From contig CM055108.1 in the NCBI GenBank assembly GCA_029204225.1, forward strand, positions 9,483,849 through 9,547,848: a stretch of DNA of 64,000 nucleotides, in the 5' to 3' direction. This DNA comes from Diphasiastrum complanatum (Eukaryota; Streptophyta; Lycopodiopsida; Lycopodiales; Lycopodiaceae). The translations under genes and the position numbers were made by a program. Positions 51,522 through 63,006 of this stretch are shown here, in pieces; positions within the stretch are counted from its first letter, which is position 1, and each line of letters opens with the position of its first letter. The notes under the pieces were generated by a model. That model had not been told where the DNA came from. It saw nothing but the letters and a program-made list of their open reading frames with translations, and made no database searches.

Positions 51522-53673
51522 TGGCTCATATTTCTTTCAGATCATATCCAAGTCTTTGCATCATGGGCATCTCGTGTACATATCGGCTTCCCTTGGGATA
51601 TCCTGCCTGCAAAGCTAATGAAACAGGATATATAGTTGTCAACGTCTTCGAAGCGGTTCATATCTTGCCGGTTGTAACCTTGCATCTCTAAATAAAATGG
51701 ATGCTATCCAAGAGAGCTCATAAGCAAAACTCAAGCAAGAGAGACACGCATTCGTACATGACATGATTTTAACATTTACAGGGTATTTATGGTATTGACT
51801 GATCAGATTCTGCAAATTGCAATAGAATTCCCAGTGAGTAGTTCATACTGCAGCTCAAACAGAAAAATTGTTCCAGAGCTCCGATTGGAATTTGGAATGA
51901 AGCATTACGAGATTGTGCACAAAGTTCGATCTAGAACTAATTCCCGCTGATTACATTATTTAGATTGCCGGCTTTTGCTAGTTACAATGATCGCTGATTT
52001 GTAGTGACATGTAATCCACTTCAAAGGGACGACTACTTTATCATCCCATATTATGTTTCAATTGCTTTTTTCAGTAATTGAGAGAAGAATTTAATCCTAT
52101 AATATGTAGGGCAGACTATAAAGCCATGCATAACTGGAACTGATCTACATATCGAATTTGGAAACAGAGTTAAACCGCATTTAAGTCAGTGAACGAGCGC
52201 AAACTTGAATTCAATCGTCAATTTGAGAGAGTTTTCTCTACGGAATCGGAGAGTCCTCTTTTGCAAAGTAGAAAAACAGATAAATATGATTAGGCGGTAA
52301 CAATTTAAATACACTTAAAATCTAACAAGTAGAACGATTGGAGGCGTTCAAAGGAAGTTAATTGCTAGATTGTCCAGGTTTTCTGCAATATGATGTGTGA
52401 TGTAAGTCAAAATGAGGGAGTATGGCTTCTATAGGCATGCATAATGTTCTAATTAGGCCAATCTTTACAGATGGTCATGGCAAAGGAATAAACAAAATTA
52501 AGTGCAGCAGAGAATCAACTTTTATTTTGAGTCTTGACTAAAACCTAATCACGTCTTGAAACTATCTTACATGGGGAATCACCTTTCACAAGCTTAAGAT
52601 CCGGATAATGTCTTGACTAATCTCCAGCACGTTGTCTGCAGCTTGATCAGTGGAGGTAGCAATAGACCTCAAATCATGTATCTGTTTCTTTTTCTGATAA
52701 TCGATCAACGGCAGGATTTGTACTGCGGGATTTCGTCATCTCATACCAATGTATGCAAGTCGAACTATGATCTTAAAATGAGGGAAGGTATCAATATACA
52801 GCATAAAGTTTTGTTCCTTTTGCTAATAATCGGTCAACCGCGAGACTTAATCATCTCATACCAATGCAAGTCGAGCTATCCTCTGATATCGAAACGCAGG
52901 CTATGTCTTGAGCTCTTTGGCTCTTTATAGAGAACTTCGTTGATAATCCCTTGTTTTTAGAGGAGAATCCTTAGCACCAGACAAGCAAGATGTACTAATA
53001 AGAAACAGATCTCGATCTCCCTTGCTTCACAACGGACTATCAACTGCAGCAAGCCAACGCTGGGGTACCGGTTCAGGGCCTTCTTTGTCAGCAGCAAAAA
53101 TACATCTCGATGGCTGCAGAAAAAAGGACAGAGCTCATGACACGCAGCAGCATTTATGGAACAAGCTACAAGACAACTAGTCATTCGGAAGACCGATTAC
53201 AACCATGTTGCAGGTAGAACAAAGATTATTATTACGTGATCGTGTTCGTTGCCAACGATTCCCTTCATTGTGCAGTTTATTATTACACTTCCTACATAAG
53301 ACTTTTGTTTTTTATTGTTTTCTATGAGGATCAATCATCATATGTAATCATAAAAGTTTTCAGCCCAGCTATATTCAGAATATCTGATGCTGTAATTAAC
53401 CCGAACGGTCTCGGAGTCTTGTTCGACTGCCATATTCAAACAAGGATCAAACAACCCAAAAACACTTACATGCAATTACTGCAGTGAACAACTTAACAAT
53501 TGAAGAATTTAGACAGCTATATAATCTCATTAATTATAGTGTATATGCTGTTTGTCTTCTGCTAAGTGGACTGGAAAACTGCTGCAACCCAAAAAGGGCT
53601 TGATCAGCAGCACACGCCACTTGTTTAAAGGACTAAATAACTATATTTCATGAATTCATAGTATTCGTGACAC
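51522..53673. other. Upstream region of the kinesin gene, no other gene
   Basis: Only short chance ORFs are seen. The first few hundred bases are expected to carry the kinesin promoter and 5' untranslated region. An imperfect duplication lies at 52684-52880. Confidence 0.5.
52684..52880. repeat. Imperfect direct duplication
   Basis: CTGATAATCGATCAACGGC...CATCTCATACCAATG...GCAAGTCGAACTAT (52694-52768) recurs with changes at 52822-52879, about 125 bp apart. Confidence 0.65.

Positions 53674-53722
<49 letters not shown>
53674..53722. repeat. (GA)n microsatellite
   Basis: About 24 GA units with a single interruption (GCGA near 53692). Confidence 0.95.
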
Positions 53723-54820
53723 CAGGCGACTAATCTCCGACTACTCGCACACAGAAGCACGTTCCATATTTTAATAGAGTTTCTGCGTTGGGTTGGGTTG
53801 GGTTGCGTTTCAATTTAGGCAAGTATATGTATTATGGAATGGGCCCGGCAGAGGCCATTCTTTGCTCGGTAAGGATTTTCAAAAAAAATTGGGCGAGGCT
53901 CGGAGGGGCCAAGCCTCAAATTTTTGCCTGGCTCATTTCATTGCGTAATGGATACCTGAAAAAAATTTCAGAAGCACATTATGAAGCATAATATGCACGT
54001 TTGACTTTGACTAACCAACACAAATGTGCCATGTGAAAGTTGTACGGAATCCGTACATATAGGAACAGATAGGCAGAAAAAAAAGTGCAAAATCTACCTT
54101 TCAAAATAACACACATATTTTCTGTTTTTAATTTATTTAAAAGTGGGCATAATATGCATGAGGTATCCAATACGGGTTTAAGAAAAGGGGTAGAGTAGGG
54201 TGAGGGGCTTCTTTTAGGCCCTTCCCATGGGAAAGGACAATTTTTTTGTGGTACAAGAATTTTCAGCATTGCGTTGGCAAAGAGGATACTATGTAGTATT
54301 ATGTGTTCAAGTTAGTCAATGAAGTTGGCAAAAAAGTCAACATCATAGGCAATGTTTAAAACTTGTTGGACTTTTGGTTATTAGGTGCTTTCAAGTCTTG
54401 GTCATTGGCCATTTAAAAACTATGCACTACTCGTTTTATCCACTCTCGAAAAGCTACGTGGCATTCCGCGGTCAAAGGTAGTGGGCGTGACAGAATGAGT
54501 AGGGGCGGTGGGCGCGATGGAAGCGTTGAGGAAAGCAAAATAGGCAGTGACACATTCTGCTTTTTAAGATGCTCAAAAAACGGGCAAAATTATCACAAGG
54601 TACCCATTACACATTTGGAATTGGAAAAAAAATAGAGATTTGGTTTCTTTCATTGCATGCATCATGCAAGACTTAAGCTAACAAACTTACATGGTGCAAT
54701 CGTTGATTCTCTTGTTGCAGCATAAAGCATTTTGCCAGTTACTAGTGCTTGCACTTCATGTGGAAAAAAAAATTCACGGTTGTGAGTGTGATCTTCTTCT
54801 AAAACAAATGTTTCTTCAAG

Positions 54821-54823
<3 letters not shown>
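53723..54823. other. Intergenic DNA, no gene
   Basis: Short chance ORFs only. The motif GGGTT is repeated three times at 53793-53807; no telomere-type array is present. Confidence 0.45.
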
Positions 54824-54861
<38 letters not shown>

Positions 54862-54967
54862 TAGTAATGAGTGTCCGTCATTGACCGGCAATGGAGGCCG
54901 ATCTAGGTGGTGACCGATGATTTGGATGGTGGCCGATCTCGCATCTATGTCTGTGTGTGTATTCATG

Positions 54968-55016
<49 letters not shown>

Positions 55017-55130
55017 TAGTAATGAGTGTCCGTCGTTGATCAGCAATGGAGGCCGATCTAGGTGGCGGCCGATGATTTGGATGGTGGCCGATCTCGCATC
55101 TATGTATGTGTGTGTATTCATGATAGTGCG
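54824..55130. repeat. Two (AT)n microsatellites in a 155-bp tandem duplication
   Basis: (AT)n at 54824-54860 and 54975-55015 are each followed by CTAGTAATGAGTGTCCGTC and a GC-rich block with GGCCGATCTAGGTGG and GGTGGCCGATCTCGC. The two following blocks (54861 and 55016) differ at few bases. Confidence 0.92.
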
Positions 55131-55395
55131 TATATCTATGCATGCGTGTATGTATGAGTGTTCATGTATGAGTGAGAATGTGCACGCGTGTGTGCATGTG
55201 TACATGTATGAGTGCATATATCTATGCATGTGTATGAGTGAGAGTGTTCATGTATGAGTGAGAGTGTGCACGTGCGTGAATACATGTATGGGTCTGTACA
55301 TGCATGTGCATGTGCAATGTTGTGTACATGTATGCTTATGTGTGAGAATGTCTCTACATATATGTATATGTGTGAGAATGTACGTACATTTCAAA
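55131..55395. repeat. Degenerate ATGTATGAGTG-type minisatellite
   Basis: Repeated ATGTATGAGTG, GTGAGAATGT and CATGTGTACATG motifs without a strict period. It directly follows the AT/GC duplication. Confidence 0.85.
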
Positions 55396-56266
55396 AGACC
55401 ATGCTTTGAATTTCAAAAATTTAATATGTGGTGTATAATCACATGCAATGCAAACTTCAAATGATTAGCCACTTTGAGTTATTTATGCGTACAAACATGT
55501 ATAGCCATTCTATGTGTAGAATACATGTAAAACCATATATTCACTACAAAAAATGTGTGAAAAATCCATTAGTATCGAGTACAACATTTAGTTAAGTGCA
55601 AATCAATCAAGAAAGAAAGACATTCCAGATACATAAAATTTAAAGAAAACAAATCTATTGTATTTTTATATAAAAAACTCAATAATTCTCAAAAAATTCT
55701 TCCCACGAATCACATCCAAAGCCTTGGGAGCACACCAAGGTATCTATCATCTGTGACACATCAATAATATTTACAACCAATATTGCCCTATAAATGTATG
55801 TTAGATTTTTTACTAACAAATCCACATCTAATAACATATGGTGTTCTCGTGAATCAAATATCCGACATCTTGTAAATCCTTTAAAAATTCCGCGTATAGC
55901 TGCAACAACCAAATAATTGTGCGAATGTGTTTGTCATCTCACAAAACAAACCACTCCACAAAGTCTCGCACGAAAGTTCGTCAATTAACAATGACCTTCA
56001 CCATCTGCAAAAACATACACACTCATTAACCTAATGCAATTACCTAAAACATAGTCAATAGCAAGTTGGAATGAAGGTACTCGCTCGTTCCAACAATGTT
56101 AGTGTAAGTCTTATGTCAAATCAAATACTGTACTCCAAATCCTGACTATATCTAAGAACCTCCAACTCTATCCTACATCCAAATGCTAAGTCTAACTCCA
56201 ATTTGAACTCTAATTGTACCTTGCATCTCGAAATCATAAACCATAAACATTACTTCAAACTCACTA
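55396..56266. other. Intergenic DNA, possibly Helitron 3' region
   Basis: The minus-strand frame 55912-55679 (REHHMLLDVDLLVKNLTYIY) has no recognised domain. If the Helitron helicase at 56267 was followed by a terminus, its CTRR end and hairpin should be in this part, but I could not identify them. Confidence 0.3.
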
Positions 56267-56805
56267 CTACAACACTTTTGAATACACAATGTTTTGAGTG
56301 TACCTCGCCACTCCATCCACATCCGTAAATCGATTGTCCTTGTTAGTAATTAGCACACGAAGACTTGCTGCATTTCGCACTCTCGAAAGTGCAACGTATA
56401 GCTACCCATGAATAAACACAGGCCGAGGCAAATACAATCCAATCGTGTCCATAGTTTATCTCTGTGCTTTGTTTATTGTCATGGCAAATGCTGCTCTGAT
56501 AGGAAACTGGACCCTCTGTAATTCAAACGGTATGTTTGAATCGCTTGGCACTATAGGGATACGTGGAATAAGGACTCTACTTCCTATATTCTTCTCGGTC
56601 ACTATCTCTGCCTCTATGACCTGTCTACCCAATCTGAGGATGATCAATCTTGTGCCATTGCACAATCCCTTGTGCAATGCTATCGATCGTAACAACATTA
56701 CAATCATCCCAATCTTTAGCACCAACTGATGTGGAGGACTCCCACTCGGTTGCAAGCTGTTCAAGTACTCTATAGGGTGGACTGTTGGAAGTAAATCTCG
56801 TTTGT
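56267..56805 (-). mobile_element. Helitron RepHel helicase C-terminal fragment (PIF1-like)
   Basis: The minus strand encodes HPIEYLNSLQPSGSPPHQLV, LRSIALHKGLCNGTRLIILR, GSRVLIPRIPIVPSDSNIPF and QRVQFPIRAAFAMTINKAQ. After one altered codon the frame gives GLYLPRPVFIHG, LYVALSRVRNAASLRVLITN and a stop at 56267. These are the last helicase motifs (V and VI) of plant Helitron proteins. At least two in-frame stops (near 56455 and 56405) mark it as dead. The Rep nuclease and Walker A part are absent. Confidence 0.85.
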
Positions 56806-57479
56806 CACTGTTTGGCTAGATCTACTCACGATTTGGTGTAGTATAGAGGGGATCGTCCGCTTCCTAAGTTTCTACCAAGCTTCAGACGGAATGCGAAAAT
56901 AGAAGAAACAATGATGAGCACTAAGGCATACCCAACTAGTGCTTGAAGTAGAAATGAAACTAATCTAAGATGACAAAATGTAAAACCTTACTAAGGCTTA
57001 CCCAACTAGCAAGGTGCTTAAACTAATCCTAGATTAACACCCAAAGGGTTTGAAAAGATAAATTGCGGCTAACTAAATAAATAACAGATAAAGCATGCCA
57101 CAATAATCCAATGAAAGGAGGCAAGAGGAGGCCCGAGCACCTTCCCTCAAGCTATGCACCTTCCAATACTGCCACGCGTGGCAAATCCCAAAAAAATCAT
57201 GTCAGATGACAATTGGTTAAATAACAACTGTACGTGGCATTTCCACATGTGGCTGTGCCACGCTGACATATTTTGGAGCTCATATTTTAAGTTTTGAGTT
57301 TAAAAAATTTTGCATGGCACGGCCACGCCGGACCTCACCTCTAACTTGGATTTCACCGGCAGGGTCCTCAGAAAAGTTTTGGCATGGATATGCCACGCGT
57401 GGCAGTGCCACGCATAAGAAAAATGTCAAAATTTTGACTAAGTATCGGGTCCGCGTGGCAACGTCGCGTGACAAAACAC
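56806..57479. other. Region between Helitron tail and copia gag
   Basis: It contains repeated GCCACGCGTGGC-like palindromic motifs (57173 and 57391) and CCAACTAG-type phrases. No LTR or PBS is recognised. Confidence 0.4.
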
Positions 57480-58250
57480 ACATATGTGTAGTTGTGGATG
57501 CAGCAATCGCCAGATGGAAGCTGAAGGATGGCAAAAGCATTTGTGCTGATCATCCCAACATTTTGGATACTCATATCGGCCATGTGTCTGAAGCCCAGAC
57601 ATCCAAAGAAGTCTGGGACATCTTGAGCACATTATATGAAGTGTGAGATATAGCTTCCAAGCTACATCTCAGGAAGAAATTTTACTCCCTCAAGATGGCA
57701 AATGGTGATTCCCTGCAGAATCCCATCAATCAATTCAAGAACCTACTGAAGCAAATGGCCGCTGTCGGATCTATCATAGGTAATCAAGACGCAGTGATGC
57801 AACTACTTACAAGCTTGCCAAGCTCATATGATAGCTGGGTGACGATCATCACGACACATCCAAAGCTAACTCTTTCAAGAGTCATTACAATGTTGTTGCG
57901 AGAAGACATGTGGAGGAACGAATCCTCTAGTTCCTCAACCTATTCTCATGCTTTGTACACCAACAAGAGCACAAGTAAGCAGTAGAAGAAGAAAGGCCCA
58001 AATCAATCAAAGCAAGACCAAAAACCAGCACAGCACAAAGAACAGTCGAATCCGTAGATGAAGACGAAGCTGTTCTATAGATACTACAAGAAAAACAACC
58101 ACGAGATTCAAGATTGCCGGATACTACAAGCAAAGAACAATAGCAAGGGACACAACAACAAGTCCCAAGAGTGGTTCATCAGTCGATTCCTCCCAGAAGG
58201 TCAAGTCGAGTGCGCATGCAGCCCACAAGGTATACTCCTAAGTCTGCATG
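57480..58250 (+). pseudogene. Element I gag (copia)
   Basis: It encodes AIARWKLKDGKSICADHPNI and TSKEVWDILSTLYEV, then a stop at about 57643. It continues in another frame with LHLRKKFYSLKMANGDSLQN, FKNLLKQMAAVGSIIGNQDA and LLTSLPSSYDSWVTIITTHP. A degenerate zinc knuckle (FYRYYKKNNHEIQDC, first cysteines replaced by F/Y) lies at 58075-58115. Confidence 0.75.
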
Positions 58251-59613
58251 TCTCTTGATACAGAATAGTTAAGGAGGCACTCTGCCAACCAGACTTTGAT
58301 CTCTAGAGAGAAGCCATGGACAGAGAGTATTCCTCTCTAATCAAGAACCGAACGTGGTCACTAGTCGAAGCTCCTATTGGCTGCAATATCATTAATTGCA
58401 AATGGATCTTCAAGATCAAGTACAATGCCAATGGAACAATTGATCGAAGGAAGACAAGACTGGTAGCACGAGGATTCACTCAGATCCCCAACGTAGACTA
58501 CAATGAGACTTTCAGTCATGTAGTCAAGCATTCATCGATCCGAGCCCTCCTCTCATATGTTGCAGCTGCCGACCTCGAGGTGCATCAACTTGATGTGCAA
58601 ACAGCTTATCTGAATGGAGTTATACAAGAAGGCATCTACATGATCCAACCCGAAGGATACGTTTTAGAAGGTATGAAAAACCATGTTTGTAAACTCCATA
58701 AGGCATTTTACGGCTTGAAACAGTCTACCAGAGTTTGGTTTCAGAGGATCAACACATTCCTCATCGAACAAGGCTTCCAACATACTTGGATGATACATTG
58801 CTTTTAAGCAACAATACCAATATGGTCAAGGATTCTAAACAGTTGTTGGTTTCTGAGTTCGACATGACTGATCTGGGTGAAGCTCACTTTTGTCTGAACA
58901 TTCAAATCCACAGAGACAGAGCGAGACGATTGATCTATATCACTCAACAAAGGTATCTTCACAATGTTCTTGACAGATACAATCTAATGAACTGTAAGTT
59001 AGCTCACTCACCGATGGATCCAAACCTGCATTTGTCAAAGGACCAATGTCCCTAGACCAAGCAGGAAGAGGAGCAGATGAGAGAGTATTCTTATCGATCG
59101 ATACTTGGATCTCTCATGTACGCAATGGTCTATACAAGACTTGACATCTCTTTTGGAGTAAGCTCACTCAGCCAATATATGGCTAATCTTGGCATTACCC
59201 ATTGGAAGGCTCTCATAAGAGTCATGAGGTATATCCGAGCTGCTATGGACCAGTGCATCTGCTATGGAGAAGTCAACAATGACAATCTTCATCAGCTCAG
59301 TGGATATTTTGATGCAAGCTGGGGGAGAGATGTAGAAAATCGTAAGTCCACATTTGGATATACATTCTTCTTCAACAACAATCCTATCTCATGGAATGGT
59401 CGTAAGCAAACCTCTATCACTCTTTCATCTACAGAAACAGAATACATTGCTGCTTCTCAATCTATTAAAGAAGTGTTTTGGTTGAGAAATTTACTGTCAG
59501 ACATTAGTTTGTATCAGCATAGCCCAACAATTATATTCTGTGATAATCAGAGTGCTATTGCCTTATCGGCCAACCCTAGATTTCACTCTAGGAGTAAGCA
59601 CATTGAAATCTGA
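58251..59613 (+). pseudogene. Element I RT and RNase H (copia), protease and integrase deleted
   Basis: From about 58265 the sequence encodes REAMDREYSSLIKNRTWSLV, INCKWIFKIKYNANGTIDRR, LDVQTAYLNGVIQEGIYMIQ and AFYGLKQSTRVWF. A deletion of about 25 codons with a frame change near 58775 leaves TYLDDTLLLSNNTN. RNase H (59077-59613) keeps YFDASWGRD, LSSTETEYIAASQS, IFCDNQSAIALSANPRFHSR and HIEI, including the catalytic D, E and D. Only about 150 bp separate the gag knuckle remnant from RT, so protease and integrase (normally about 2 kb) are gone. It belongs to the same family as 1-540. Confidence 0.82.
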
Positions 59614-60049
59614 TATCACTATATTAGGGATGGCCATCTCCGACTACTTTGACGATTGATTCATCCAACTACTTCAATGATCAACTAAATTATCGGAAGT
59701 GTCTGAATGATTTGACAATTGACTAAACATCAAACACACTGCACATAGTAAACTATACACTTGTCTACTGTCTATAGGTGTACTAATTTGCACATACATT
59801 CACAACCAGCATCTGGTCATATTAAACTAGTCTTATAATTATAGATTAGTTAAGGAATTCTTGTAATCACAAGTATATCATGTATTTATACAGCCAATTC
59901 ACACTCACCATATAGAAGAAGATTGAGCACCGTTGCATTAAGGTTGTAATCACTTGTGTTATTCATGCTCCATATTGAGAAAATGCTCTTATGACAAGCA
60001 TTCAGTGTAAAATACCAACAACACCTCCTACTATCTGTGTTTAATCTGG
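59614..60049 (+). other. Possible LTR-derived sequence after element I
   Basis: TGTATTTATACAGCC at about 59881 resembles a copia LTR TATA box, and the stretch lies where a 3' LTR should be. No second copy was found to confirm it. Confidence 0.35.
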
Positions 60050-60425
60050 ATATCTGCGTGTTGTGGTTGATTGCACTTTTCTAATTGTCTCAGTTCACTC
60101 ACTCAATCTGATCGAATCACGACATCTTTGACTCCTTAGAATTTGATCAGACGACGGCTGTTTCCGACGATTGAGGAGCAAATGCAATATCTCTGCACTA
60201 CTAAATTAAATCATGAATTGAACTTTGTTTCAAACTGATATGTGTGTGTTGTGGTTGATTACACTTTTCTAATTGTCTCAGTTCACTCACTCAATTTTGT
60301 TCGAATCATGGACATCTTTGACTCCTTTGATCAAACGACGGTTGTCTCCGACACCTGAGGAGCGAACGCAATTTCTCTGCACTACTAAATGAAATTATGA
60401 ATTGAACTTCGTTTCAAACTGAACA
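60050..60425. repeat. Imperfect tandem duplication, period about 188 bp
   Basis: The block with GTTGTGGTTGATTGCACTTT at 60060 recurs at 60248. Both copies contain TTGTCTCAGTTCACTCACTC, GACATCTTTGACTCCTT and TCTCTGCACTACTAAAT. Confidence 0.88.
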
Positions 60426-60499
60426 TCAATAATTTCACATACTGTTTATCCTCTTCGGTGACTGTGCACAAACCACATAATTCTTTTGAATAACATTAC

Positions 60500-61060
60500 C
60501 ACTTGCAAGTCTTCTAAAGAAGCATTAGATTTGCTATCAAATCTTTATGAGACTCAAGATGTGACCAAGATTACACCTTAGAAAGAAGTTCTTTACTCTT
60601 AGAATGTCTGATTCAACAACCATCACTAGCCACATCAATAGCTGTAAATCTTTGCTAGATCAATTTACAGTTGTAGGATGTGCTATTTGGGATAGTGATG
60701 TAGTAATGACTTTACTTTCTTCTTTACCAAAGTCTTATGAGCACTTTGTTGTGATGATCTCCACTCAATCCGATCTGACTGTTTAAAAGGCCATCGGTCA
60801 TCTTCTTCAAGAAGAAGATCAACTCTCATGGTTCCATTGCAAAATGGAAATCAAGGTTGGTGGCCAAGATATTCACTCAAATCTAGGGTGTGGATTACCA
60901 AGAAATATTTAGTCATGTTGTAAAAATGCAGTCAATCAGGGCTCTCATTGCACTTGCAGCCCTCAAAGACTTCAAGATGCATCTAATGGATGTCAAAAAA
61001 GCCTTTCTCAATGTCTATGTCGAAGAGGAGCTATACACCTTGATGGAAAAACACCCCTGA
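60500..61060 (+). pseudogene. Element J: copia gag joined to RT remnant
   Basis: 60510-60786 encodes SSKEALDLLSNLYETQDVTK and, after a stop, TTITSHINSCKSLLDQFTVV and LLSSLPKSYEHFVVMISTQS (gag). From about 60850 frames give KSRLVAKIFTQI, VDYQEIFSHVVKMQSIRALI and LMDVKKAFLNVYVEEELYT, the front of RT. Fewer than 100 bp lie between them, so knuckle, protease and integrase are all deleted. RT ends before YVDD. Confidence 0.7.
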
Positions 61061-61354
61061 GGAGCTTCGCTTCGATACTACTGATGGAATCACTGACCTT
61101 GAGTCTTTGAAGAGTTCGATAAGGCCGAGCAATCAAGCTGCTCTAAAACCACTGTTGGTAATATAGAGGGCTCTCTAATTGATTCCTATTGTCGCTCAGA
61201 TGGAGCCGATCTGTTGGATAAGGCTACTGCCTGAACCCGTGATCAATCATCCTCCGAACAATAGATAGCTACTGCTAATCTGACTTTAAGTTTATGAACA
61301 ACAAATAATGTCTTAATGACAGCGGAAATATATGGATGCCCAACGCTTGCGTCA
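61061..61354. other. Short stretch, no gene seen
   Basis: Mixed DNA between two opposing copia pieces. No motif is recognised. Confidence 0.4.
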
Positions 61355-63006
61355 CTATAAGATTTGATATGAAATCCAGCTTCTTTCAAATAACACAGTC
61401 CATAGTCTTTTGTTTCTTGGAGATCTTGTAGTCACTCTTTTCGCTAACTTCCAATGCAACAATCCTGGGTTCTGATTAAATTGGCTCAGCCTGTATACTA
61501 CAAATGCAATATCAGGTCTAGTGTTGTCTGCTAGATATAACAATGATCCAATCAGTCGACTATAGGGTGTTTTGGCTATTCGTTCCTCTTCCTCGAGAGT
61601 CTGCGGACAATCTACCTTGTTCAGTATTGTTCCAAGTATCATGGGAGTATGCACACCTTTGCATTCGAGCATGTTGAAGTCTTGAATGATCTTTTGAGTG
61701 TAATTTTATTGGTGAAGATACAACTTACCACCTTCAAAATCTCTCACGATCTGCAAGCCTAGATAGATTTTGGCTTCTCCTAGGTCAGCAATCTCAAATA
61801 TTTCAAAAATGTCTCTTTTGACATCTGAAATTAACTTATCTCTTCTTGAGAAGATAAGTGTGTCATCAACATAGACAGCTAGAATGATTATTTCATTTTG
61901 GACATGCTTGATATAGACATTTGATTCAGAAAATAAAGGTCTGAAGCCTAAGGAATATAGTGCTTTGTCCTTCTTTCTATACCATTGTCTGGCTGCTTGT
62001 TTCAGACCATACATGCTTTTATTCATGTGACCGAATTCTGGATATTTTTGGCTTACAAAACCAAGTGGGTGGTGCATGAATAAGTCTTCTTCCAATTCTG
62101 CTTGCAAGAAAGCAGTCTTCTCATCCACAATATGGATTTTCAAACCACTACATACGCGAATAACAAGCGAATTGATGTATGTTTGACTACCGGTAAGAAA
62201 GTATCAATGTAGTCAATCCCATACTTCTGTGAAAGTCCTTTAGAAACTAACCTTGCTTTGTATTTGATGTTCTCTCCAGTAGGAGCTGTTTTGATCTTGT
62301 AGATCCACTTGCATTTGACTGGTTTCATTCCATCAAGAATAGGTGCAAGTGTCCATACATTATTCTTATGCATGGATGACATTTCGTCCTCCATTGCTTG
62401 AATCCAGCGATCTATATATGGTCTATCAACAGCTTCCTCGAATGTTTGAGGTCCGTCAAAGAAACCACAAAATTCAATGGTTGTATTAAAAACATCCTGA
62501 CAATACTTTTTTGGTGGTTTACGTTGTCTGTCATATCTTCTCATAGGTGGTTTTGAGTTTGATTCTGATTTGAGCTTTTTTGCTGGAATTCGAACTAGCG
62601 ATTTGAGTCTGTCAAGTACTCGATCTTGACCTCCCTCTGAATCTGGTAATTCTCTTTCATCTTTAGCTTGTTTTACTTTTGTCATCGTTGGTAACTCATA
62701 ATAGTTTTTGAGAATTTCATAGCCGACTAGATCACTGTCTGCTATGTATTTCGACTCATCGAATTTGACATCTCGAATAACTTTTATCTTGCCAGTTTCG
62801 GATACATAGACACGATAATATGACGAATGTAACTCGAATCCTACCAGAAAATATTGTTTTGTCTTTTCATCGAGTTTCTTTCTCAGCTTAATTGGTATGT
62901 GCATGTACACTGCGCAATCAAATGTCTGAAGATGTGCAAGATTTGGCTGCGACTTCCACCATATCTCATGAGGAGTTTTATCCGGTATCCGAGATTTCAT
63001 GTGCAT
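61355..63006 (-). pseudogene. Element K: copia integrase C-terminus, RT and RNase H
   Basis: From right to left: integrase tail (IPDKTPHEIWWKSQPNLAHL, CAVYMHIPIKLRKKLDEKTK, YFLVGFELHSSYYRVY); linker with RYDRQRKPPKKY; RT start (EEAVDRPYIDRWIQAMEDEM, VKCKWIYKIKTAPTGENIKY, KYGIDYIDTFLPVVKHTSIR); a frame overlap at 62140; RT core with SMYGLKQAARQWYRKKDKAL, YVDDTLIFSRRDKL and LGEAKIYLGLQI; then YSRLIGSLLYLADNTRPDIA, the start of RNase H. The YVDD motif is intact. RNase H is truncated at about 61355. Confidence 0.82.

Noticed and set aside
53789-53810. Interstitial telomere repeat
   Set aside because: Only three GGGTT units; the plant telomere unit TTTAGGG is absent.
54799-55257. Long Tyr/Ile and Cys/Met-rich ORFs on both strands
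   Set aside because: They are translations of the AT and TG simple repeats; no real gene composition.
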